From: a candidate division WWE3 bacterium
Lineage (GTDB): Bacteria > Patescibacteriota > WWE3 > UBA101185 > UBA10185
Assembly: GCA_020427865.1 (NCBI GenBank)
Contig: JAGQNX010000106.1
Coordinates: 1 to 9,142 of the forward strand
DNA length: 9,142 nucleotides
Direction of reading: 5' to 3'
In this document: piece after piece, positions 1 through 4,962 of the stretch
Numbering within the stretch: the stretch's first letter is position 1
Layout: each line of letters opens with the position of its first letter
The notes under the pieces: model-generated
Database searches by the model: none
Seen by the model: the letters and a program-made list of their open reading frames with translations, nothing else
Told to the model about the DNA's origin: nothing
Position numbers and translations under genes: made by a program

Positions 1-186
1 AGAATTTTCCATATGCTTGGCCGTTTCATTTAACCAATCCGAATATGCATACAAAAATATGCAAGGTTCAAAACCCTTTGTAAGAATTACTGTATCTTCA
101 TCTATTTGCTCACGGAGCTTTTTTGGTAATGCAAGACGTGAACCATCTGTAAGGTTGGGGGAATATTCCCCCAATAACATCTTCAT
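1..186 (-). CDS. mraZ: MraZ transcriptional regulator, N-terminal part (runs off the left edge)
   Basis: The 62 visible codons begin MKMLLGEYSPNLTDGSRLA, then LPKKLRE and later TKGFEPCIFLY, the pattern of the first SpoVT/AbrB-like MraZ domain (MFxGEYxxxLDxKGRLxxPxKxRE, then GFxxCLxLY). MraZ is a ring-forming DNA-binding protein, usually the first gene of the division and cell-wall (dcw) cluster, and represses its own promoter; rsmH and fts/mur genes would be expected off the left edge. The start could be 186 or the in-frame ATG at 180, which gives the family-typical MLLGEY; neither has a Shine-Dalgarno, and the bases just upstream are even CCACCT. The second MraZ domain lies outside the window. 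Identification by motif is strong; the start is uncertain by two codons. Confidence 0.9.
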   Translation of the reverse strand, partial: MKMLLGEYSPNLTDGSRLALPKKLREQIDEDTVILTKGFEPCIFLYAYSDWLNETAKHMENS

Positions 187-194
187 AATCTAGG

Positions 195-246
195 TGGTGA
201 AAAAGTGGGGCAGTGTGAGTGGAACTTTTTCACCATTTATCACCAC
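195..246 (-). promoter_or_regulatory. Candidate MraZ-binding region upstream of mraZ
   Basis: Read on the mraZ strand, TGGTGA occurs at 240-245 and again at 230-235, exactly 10 bases apart. This is the spacing of MraZ boxes (GTGG/TGGG-type direct repeats) known from other bacteria. A perfect 12-bp inverted repeat follows: TGGTGAAAAAGT at 195-206 and its complement at 224-235, with a 17-base loop, so a third TGGTGA lies on the other strand. The repeats sit between the possible promoter and the start codon. Autoregulation by MraZ is inferred. The inverted repeat could also form an RNA hairpin in the mraZ leader. Confidence 0.55.
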
Positions 247-255
247 TCTGTATCC

Positions 256-284
256 ATAATGCACCAATGAATAAAAAAGCACAA
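256..284 (-). promoter_or_regulatory. Possible mraZ promoter
   Basis: On the minus strand TTGTGC (279-284) is followed after 17 bases by CATTAT (256-261), a weak match to the sigma-70 consensus. It would start transcription just before the TGGTGA repeats. No convincing terminator follows the upstream RelA/SpoT gene, so mraZ may also receive read-through transcription. Confidence 0.3.
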
Positions 285-304
285 TACAAATATATCCCGA
301 ATGT

Positions 305-1690
305 TTATTTGAGTTTTTTCTTTATGCTAGTTCGTGCTCGAGAAGTTTTTACAAACAATAGCCAATCTTTGCTAGGCATTGTTTTATTTGAGCGTGTTAA
401 AATCTCTACAGTATCTCCGTTATCTAAAGGCGTGTTTAGTTTTTCAATTACACCATTAATTTTGCAACCAACACAGGAGTTTCCTACATCATCATGAATA
501 GCATAGGCAAAATCAACACTAGTAGCATTTTTAGGGAGCACAATAATATCTCCTTTGGGCGTAAATACGTATACATTTTTGTGTTTAATTTCACCATAGG
601 CAGTAACATATTCATCATGTTGCCAATAATTTATTTTCTTTAACCATGCAGGATCTTCTAAAAGTTTACGCTTTAAGTCAGCACCTGTTTTATAAAAAAC
701 GTGGCTAGAAATACCAAATGTACTTGCGTCATGCATTTGGTGTGTGCGTATTTGGACCTCGGCTTTAAACTTTGTAGTAGCGTTAAATACATAATGAATA
801 GATTGATAACCGTTTGGTTTGGGATGCGTTATATAGTCCGCAGTGTGTATAGGAATAGTATCAAAGAGTGCTTCTATTATTGAGCCCGCTAAATAACAAT
901 CTTCAATTGCATCTACAATAATTCTTAATGCAGCAACGTCAAATAGATGCGAAAAATCTTGTTGTAGTTCAACACCCTTACGTTGTGTATACAAGTTTTT
1001 TTTATGGATAGAGTAAATGCTTTTAATACGACTGGATAAAACAGGTGTTATACCACGTTCAATTAGTAAATCTCTTATTACCTCGGTAGCCTCATCTAAA
1101 AAGGCTTGTACATATGGGGTTACCCACAGTAAGTACTTATCTATTTCATGATAACTACGTGGTTGCAATATTTTAAATGCATTATCTTCTAGTTCAGTAA
1201 CAAACTTAGTTAACCCAAGTAACCTACACATTGGTGCATATATTTCTAAAGCACGTGTGCTAATACGTATACGCTCGTCTTTCGGAAAAACTAAAGATGT
1301 TTTTACGTTGTCAGTTTTGTCGGCAAAACGTATAGTTAACACATCAAGATTTGCTGCATAATTTAAAAAAGTAAGTACTATTTGATCGTGAAATTTATTA
1401 GAACTTTCAGGTAACTTTACATGTAGTGTAGTTAAGCGTTTAAAATCTCGAGTCAGCTGTGCAATTTCAGACGAGAAAGTAGAACTAAGTTCATCTACCA
1501 ATGCATCACTTTTGTCTAAAGCATGATGTAAGATTGATGCCGATAATATGCGTTCATCAACCACACCAGAGTCTTCCAGCGTATGGAATACCCTTAAAGT
1601 GTGCTCATACACCGTTTCACCAGAAAGACGTAAGTCTTTGCTGTGAAACTTTTTTGCAAATTTTTGTGACCTTTTTACAATACTTTCCAT
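305..1690 (-). CDS. relA: RelA/SpoT family (p)ppGpp enzyme, N-terminal half plus TGS only
   Basis: This is a 461-residue stringent-response enzyme that would make, and in bifunctional members degrade, (p)ppGpp. Residues about 5-165 align with the RSH hydrolase domain, but its HDxxED signature reads HHALDK (55-60); H30, D124 and N128 (in ADKTDN) are kept. The synthetase domain (about 205-335) is intact: RIKSIYSIHKK (R221, K223), D251 in LFDVAALR, PNGYQSIH (292-299) and EVQIRT (E311). The RXKD/EXDD position reads HTAD (282-285). A TGS domain covers about 371-433. The protein stops soon after, at the point where full-length RSH proteins (about 730 residues) continue into helical, zinc-finger and ACT regions. 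It starts 38 bases after glyQS, with GGTGA at 1694-1698 as ribosome binding site. Synthetase activity looks likely; hydrolase activity is doubtful. Confidence 0.9.
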   Translation of the reverse strand: MESIVKRSQKFAKKFHSKDLRLSGETVYEHTLRVFHTLEDSGVVDERILSASILHHALDKSDALVDELSSTFSSEIAQLTRDFKRLTTLHVKLPESSNKFHDQIVLTFLNYAANLDVLTIRFADKTDNVKTSLVFPKDERIRISTRALEIYAPMCRLLGLTKFVTELEDNAFKILQPRSYHEIDKYLLWVTPYVQAFLDEATEVIRDLLIERGITPVLSSRIKSIYSIHKKNLYTQRKGVELQQDFSHLFDVAALRIIVDAIEDCYLAGSIIEALFDTIPIHTADYITHPKPNGYQSIHYVFNATTKFKAEVQIRTHQMHDASTFGISSHVFYKTGADLKRKLLEDPAWLKKINYWQHDEYVTAYGEIKHKNVYVFTPKGDIIVLPKNATSVDFAYAIHDDVGNSCVGCKINGVIEKLNTPLDNGDTVEILTRSNKTMPSKDWLLFVKTSRARTSIKKKLK

Positions 1691-1693
1691 TAC

Positions 1694-1698
1694 TCACC
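1694..1698 (-). promoter_or_regulatory. Ribosome binding site of the RelA/SpoT homologue
   Basis: GGTGA lies 3 bases before the ATG at 1690 and matches the part of the anti-Shine-Dalgarno nearest the start codon. It fixes 1690 as the start. The 1691-1728 gap holds only a weak AT-rich 5-bp hairpin with no U-tract, so transcription from glyQS should continue into this gene. Confidence 0.6.
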
Positions 1699-1728
1699 AT
1701 ATAAATTTTAGTCTACTAAACTATATTA

Positions 1729-3084
1729 TTAGCAAATCAAGGAAGTCAGTTCCGAAATATGCACACGTTCTTGTTTTGCAGTGTCTCTATCTCGGATTGT
1801 AACAGTTTCATCTTCTAATGTAGTGTAATCTATGGTAATGCATTTTGGAGTACCTATTTCATCTTGAGATAAGTAGCGCTTTCCAATGTTACCGCGATCA
1901 TCCCAATCCACAGATATGCCTTGTGCAACTAGAGTTTTATAAACTTGCTGAGCTTTAGCAGTTATGTCTTCTTTATTTCTAACAAGTGGAAACACAGCAG
2001 CTTTGTAAGGTGCAATATCTTTGTGTAATTTTAATACTACACGATCCCCTTCTTCTGTGTACGCGTCACAAAGTAAAACTAGCATAAGACGATTTAGTCC
2101 AATTGAATATTCCACAATATGGGGTATATAAACTTCACCAGATACAGGATCTCTATAAGATAAATCTTTGCCTGAAAATTCACCATGCCGAGTCAAATCC
2201 CAATCACCTCTATTATGAATACCTTGAAATTCTTTCCATCCAAAAGGAAATTCATACTCAATATCTGTGGCAACCTTGTTGTAATGGGCGCGTTCTTTAA
2301 ATTCTTGATCTCGTAAACGTAGTTTTGACTCAGAGATACCAAGACCTTTTAACCAATCCATACACCACTCTTTAAATTTAGCAAAATGTGCATCAGCATC
2401 AGCGGGATGTACATACATTTCTAGTTCCATTTGTTCAAACTCGCGGGTTCTAAAAAAGAACGGACCTACCTTTATTTCATTTCTAAAGGCTTTACCAATC
2501 TGAGCAATACCAAAAGGTACCTTTTGACGACTGGTTTCTTGTACTAAATTAAAATTGTAAAAAATAGGTTGACAGGTCTCACCACGCAAATACGCAACGG
2601 ATTTAGCATCTTCAAGAGTGCCTATTTCTACTTGCACTAAATTATTAAATTTTTTAGCTTTACTTAACGAATTACCCTCAGGGCTTGTTATATTATGTTT
2701 GGCAATTAGCTCATCTAGTTCTTCTAATGTTGAGCCATCCGCAGAAACTGACCCAAGATTGTTTTTAGCAAAAAAATCTTCTATAACATGATCTGCTCGA
2801 TAACGTTTGTTAGTAACAGTGTCTTCTACCATTGCATCAGCAAAGGATTCAACATGACCGCTTGCTTCCCAAACACGTGGATGAGAAATAATAGCACTAT
2901 CTAAACCAACAACATTGTGTTGTTTAGTTACAAATTCCGTCCACCAAAGGTTGCGTAGATTACGCAGCATTTCGGCACCTAAGTGACCAAAATCATAGGT
3001 GGCTTCATACCCACCATAAATTTCTGAACTTTGAAATACAAAGCCACGGCGTTTACACAGTGAAGTTATTTTTTGAATATCCAT
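1729..3084 (-). CDS. glyQS: Glycyl-tRNA synthetase, single-chain class II (alpha2) type
   Basis: Charges tRNA-Gly with glycine in the cytoplasm. The 451 residues give the expected order: YGGYEATYDFGHLG (23-36), VVGLDSAIISHPRVWEASGHV (58-78), motif 2 as FRNEI (200-204) with FRTREFEQME (211-220), FPFGWKEFQGIHNRGDWDL (279-297), motif 3 as EYSIGLNR (325-332), and a C-terminal anticodon-binding domain from about 355. Two departures are visible: the usual YLRPETAQGIF reads YLRGETCQPIF (165-175), and the zinc-type CPxCG found in many relatives is replaced by SPEGN (134-138). I chose 3084 because AGGAG (3090-3094) lies 5 bases upstream; the in-frame ATG at 3111 lies inside the leader hairpin and has no such site. 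The gene follows a T-box and leads into the RelA/SpoT gene. Confidence 0.96.
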   Translation of the reverse strand: MDIQKITSLCKRRGFVFQSSEIYGGYEATYDFGHLGAEMLRNLRNLWWTEFVTKQHNVVGLDSAIISHPRVWEASGHVESFADAMVEDTVTNKRYRADHVIEDFFAKNNLGSVSADGSTLEELDELIAKHNITSPEGNSLSKAKKFNNLVQVEIGTLEDAKSVAYLRGETCQPIFYNFNLVQETSRQKVPFGIAQIGKAFRNEIKVGPFFFRTREFEQMELEMYVHPADADAHFAKFKEWCMDWLKGLGISESKLRLRDQEFKERAHYNKVATDIEYEFPFGWKEFQGIHNRGDWDLTRHGEFSGKDLSYRDPVSGEVYIPHIVEYSIGLNRLMLVLLCDAYTEEGDRVVLKLHKDIAPYKAAVFPLVRNKEDITAKAQQVYKTLVAQGISVDWDDRGNIGKRYLSQDEIGTPKCITIDYTTLEDETVTIRDRDTAKQERVHISELTSLIC

Positions 3085-3227
3085 AATATCTCCTAAACTA
3101 ATTTTATACATTAGTTAGGGACGAAGGTTAAAAGTACCTGCGCGGTTCCACCCTACTTGGCTAGTAAGTTAGCCCACTCTAGTGTCTAAATAAAGCTCGC
3201 ACTTTTCCAAGGTGGTCATAGCTTATA
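3085..3227 (-). promoter_or_regulatory. T-box leader of glyQS, short stem I, predicted translational control
   Basis: The T-box core AGGGTGGAACCGCG is exact at 3141-3154 on the minus strand. The canonical antiterminator-type fold is present: TAGGG (3151-3155) pairs with CCCTA (3116-3120), the 7-base bulge TGGAACC (3144-3150) would bind the free CCA end of tRNA, and GCG (3141-3143) pairs with CGT (3121-3123). Just upstream is a GGCTA/TAGCC hairpin (3159-3174). The promoter allows only a short stem I: AAGCT (3220-3224) with AGCTT (3193-3197), capped by CAC/GTG and a 9-base loop containing GGA (3206-3208), a glycine codon followed by A. That is my candidate specifier. No terminator follows. The T-box core is certain; the specifier assignment and transcript start are inferred. 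Confidence 0.93.
3090..3119 (-). promoter_or_regulatory. Shine-Dalgarno sequestering hairpin of the T-box
   Basis: CCTAACTAAT (3110-3119) pairs with ATTAGTTTAGG (3092-3102), leaving one bulged T and a 7-base loop. The 3' strand contains the AGG of the glyQS ribosome binding site AGGAG (3090-3094). The 5' strand shares bases 3116-3119 with the CCCTA strand of the tRNA-stabilised T-box fold, so the two structures exclude each other. Uncharged tRNA-Gly should therefore expose the ribosome binding site, and charged tRNA should leave it masked. This logic is read from the pairing and has not been measured. Confidence 0.75.
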
Positions 3228-3233
3228 CCATGC

Positions 3234-3262
3234 ATTTTATGCGCGCTAAACTCTGGTGTCAA
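3234..3262 (-). promoter_or_regulatory. Sigma-70-type promoter of glyQS
   Basis: Perfect -35 TTGACA (3257-3262), a 17-base spacer and -10 TAAAAT (3234-3239). Transcription should begin near 3227, directly before the T-box stem I. The promoter lies 13 bases past the stop codon of the nucleotidyltransferase-like gene, with no terminator between, so read-through from that gene is also possible. Confidence 0.8.
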
Positions 3263-3275
3263 TACATAGTATAAA

Positions 3276-4007
3276 TTATGCAGCTGTAATAGGAAACTCT
3301 TTGTGTACAACACATTCTTTACACTCATAGGTGGCTTTAGGTTCTTTTTTAGTAGCACCAGAATCTTCCTGTAAAAGCTCGGGCATATTTTCTATTTTTT
3401 TACATATAGATTTCCACATTTTTTCTATATTTGGATGCTCTTGAAGCTCAGGAGCGTATTTCTTAAACCAAGAAGAATTAATAATATCCGTATAGTAAAA
3501 ATTGGCCTGTGTAAAATCTATAAGTTGCGAAAACACTAATACAACATCATACCAAGACTTGCGTATTTTTGTATCTTGTAAGACACGTGCAAGTTCTATT
3601 ACCCGAGTTGCAAATTGATCCTCAATGCTTCTAATTTTTACAGGCATATCAAACATAACCGTTTCTTGGATAATGGGTGGAAACGGTTTAGCATCAAAAA
3701 TATCCAGTACTATTTTAGTCTCAGGACAATACAGATTAAAATAAAACTCATCCCTATGCATCTCATTATTTAAATGATAATGCCTAATCACAAAATCTTC
3801 TTTTACACTAGGATAAAGACTAGCAGGATTACTTAACAATATGTCTATATCATGGTGAGATTCATTTGGGTATTCTAAACCTGCATTTTCTATATAGTGT
3901 CTCATTACAACACCTCCGCACAACACTACATCAGAAGTGTATACATGTGCTAAAAACTTGGTGTATGCAATTTTAAGATTTTCTAAGTTTTGGGATTGTA
4001 GTTTCAT
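3276..4007 (-). CDS. Nucleotidyltransferase-fold protein of unknown substrate
   Basis: The 243-residue protein shows the catalytic outline of the polymerase-beta-like nucleotidyltransferase fold: CGG (30-32) at the start of a helix, HHDIDILL (51-58) giving two acidic residues D53 and D55, and a third possible one at D102 in VLDIFD. After this comes a helical part rich in aromatic residues (about 130-200), then a charged tail with CKEC (two cysteines two residues apart) near the end, which might bind metal. Relatives with this outline include AbiEii/MNT-type enzymes and uncharacterised proteins; I cannot name a substrate, and no partner toxin or antitoxin lies next to it. No Shine-Dalgarno precedes the ATG at 4007, and a weak promoter predicts transcription beginning at or very near the start codon. 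Confidence 0.7.
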   Translation of the reverse strand: MKLQSQNLENLKIAYTKFLAHVYTSDVVLCGGVVMRHYIENAGLEYPNESHHDIDILLSNPASLYPSVKEDFVIRHYHLNNEMHRDEFYFNLYCPETKIVLDIFDAKPFPPIIQETVMFDMPVKIRSIEDQFATRVIELARVLQDTKIRKSWYDVVLVFSQLIDFTQANFYYTDIINSSWFKKYAPELQEHPNIEKMWKSICKKIENMPELLQEDSGATKKEPKATYECKECVVHKEFPITAA

Positions 4008-4012
4008 AACTA

Positions 4013-4041
4013 TTACTAGAATAACACGTTGTTAGTAACAA
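4013..4041 (-). promoter_or_regulatory. Possible promoter of the nucleotidyltransferase-like gene
   Basis: On the minus strand TTGTTA (4036-4041), 17 bases, then TAGTAA (4013-4018). The start point would fall at about the ATG at 4007, giving a leaderless mRNA, which agrees with the missing Shine-Dalgarno. The -35 overlaps a 13-base palindrome TTGTTAGTAACAA (4029-4041). The match is modest. Confidence 0.3.
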
Positions 4042-4089
4042 TAATATTCATCGGTGGATTTAATATAAAATTAAAGATAACATTTAAAT

Positions 4090-4569
4090 ATGTATAAAGA
4101 AATGATAAAAGCAACATTTACAAAATGCGGTATAGAACAATTTGTAGATCTTTCAAAAGATTTTGCACAAAAGTTAGGTCTTGATGCAGAGAATTACGTT
4201 TGTATAGCCTTTAAACAGGATTCTTTAATGGGTAGCGTAGCTATATTTTTAGATGAATACACAATTACTGCTGAAATAAAGTTTCCTGAGATTCCTACAG
4301 AAAGGCTTAATGATATAAAAGCGTATTGTGAACTTTATAACACTAATTCCCCCTTTGGGTTTTTAGCGTTAGATCCAAGTGGAGATACTATAGACCTAAG
4401 ATCCGCAGTTTATTATAAAAACAGTGAGGTTACGCAAGTTACTATAAACAACGTAATACAACCACTGTTAATAAAAAGTGCAGAACTTAAAGGATTACTT
4501 GTAAAACTACTTAACAAAGAAACAACTGTTGAGCAGACTATAAAAGATACAAATTTTTCCCTTTTATAA
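4090..4569 (+). CDS. YbjN-like domain protein
   Basis: A 159-residue soluble protein with no signal peptide or membrane segment. The order is an N-terminal helix, short strands (YVCIAFKQD, GSVAIFLDEYTITAEIKFPEI), a helix ending in YNTNSPFGFLALDPSGDTID, the strand LRSAVYYKN, and a C-terminal helical stretch QPLLIKSAELKGLLVKLL. This strand/helix layout with a central 'N...FGFLALD.SGDTI.LR' is what I associate with YbjN/CesT-like proteins, a fold also used by type III secretion chaperones. The assignment is by pattern only and the role is unknown. There is no Shine-Dalgarno; a start at the in-frame ATG at 4102 is possible. It is divergent from the nucleotidyltransferase-like gene, with 82 bases between the two start codons. 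Confidence 0.6.
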   Translation: MYKEMIKATFTKCGIEQFVDLSKDFAQKLGLDAENYVCIAFKQDSLMGSVAIFLDEYTITAEIKFPEIPTERLNDIKAYCELYNTNSPFGFLALDPSGDTIDLRSAVYYKNSEVTQVTINNVIQPLLIKSAELKGLLVKLLNKETTVEQTIKDTNFSLL

Positions 4570-4579
4570 AAATTAAGTC

Positions 4580-4608
4580 TTGATGTTCGGGTTTTGTTTG
4601 GTTATAAT
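4580..4608 (+). promoter_or_regulatory. Promoter of the DUF6504-like/dinB pair
   Basis: TTGATG (4580-4585), a 17-base spacer and a perfect TATAAT (4603-4608). The expected start point (4614-4615) coincides with the A of the ATG at 4615, predicting a leaderless message. No LexA-type box stands out around it. Confidence 0.7.
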
Positions 4609-4614
4609 AATTTT

Positions 4615-4962
4615 ATGCTAAATAAAATAAATGATCAAATAGAAGTACTTATGGACTTTACCTATGGATACCCTACACCTATTTATTTTACTTGGAAAAA
4701 TAAAAACATAAACATCGAAAACCTAGACTTTTACCACACTTCATATGAAGGAGATGCACTCTACCACCATTTTGCAGTATCAACTAAAACCGAAAGCTAC
4801 AAACTAACTTTTAATTCTAAAACATTAGTGTGGAGACTTAACGAAGTATATACAGATGGCTTTGCTAAAGCACATACAGGAGATTATGATGTCTACAATG
4901 TCAAAACCTCTAGGGGGAAACAGTATATTAAAACAACAAAACCGAGTCATTTTGCACATTGA
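4615..4962 (+). CDS. Small DUF6504-like protein preceding dinB
   Basis: A 115-residue protein whose core (about residues 18-80) reads P-IYFTWKNKNINIENL, then DALYHHFAVSTKTESYKLTFNSKTLVWRL (part only), ending in VYTDG. The order 'P..F.W.g+.y.v', aromatic residues, 'hYF.V', 'Y.L.f', 'W.L..v' resembles DUF6504, a small domain known beside Y-family polymerase genes of Actinobacteria; a role with DinB in translesion synthesis is an inference from that and from its position. The start at 4615 fits the promoter; an upstream in-frame ATG at 4594 lies between -35 and -10 and cannot be used by that promoter. The last 25 or so codons run under the dinB start in another frame and look like a non-conserved tail. 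Stop is TGA. Confidence 0.6.
   Translation: MLNKINDQIEVLMDFTYGYPTPIYFTWKNKNINIENLDFYHTSYEGDALYHHFAVSTKTESYKLTFNSKTLVWRLNEVYTDGFAKAHTGDYDVYNVKTSRGKQYIKTTKPSHFAH
4878..4882 (+). promoter_or_regulatory. Ribosome binding site of dinB
   Basis: AGGAG lies inside the preceding small gene, 6 bases before the ATG at 4889 and 3 before that at 4886. It decides against the upstream in-frame ATG at 4856 and suggests translational coupling with the small gene. Confidence 0.7.

Noticed and set aside
219..497. Open frame of 92 codons on the plus strand
   Set aside because: It runs antisense across the mraZ leader and the TGS-encoding end of the RelA/SpoT gene, with no recognisable protein pattern.
701..883. 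Short plus-strand open frame
   Set aside because: Antisense shadow of the RelA/SpoT synthetase domain.
1501..1704. Short plus-strand open frame
   Set aside because: Antisense shadow of the hydrolase-like domain of the RelA/SpoT gene.
1691..1728. Terminator between glyQS and the RelA/SpoT gene
   Set aside because: Only a 5-bp AT-rich hairpin with a tetraloop and no U-tract is present.
2103..2300. Short plus-strand open frame
   Set aside because: Antisense shadow inside glyQS.
3085..3111. Upstream ATG adding nine residues to GlyQS
   Set aside because: It lies in the Shine-Dalgarno-sequestering hairpin and lacks a ribosome binding site; 3084 has AGGAG at 5-base spacing.
3085..3160. Transcriptional terminator after the T-box
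   Set aside because: The only stable downstream hairpin is AT-rich, has no U-tract, and covers the ribosome binding site, so translational control fits better.
4856..4888. Upstream ATG for DinB
   Set aside because: No ribosome binding site, whereas AGGAG precedes 4889; the extra residues are not part of the Y-family core.
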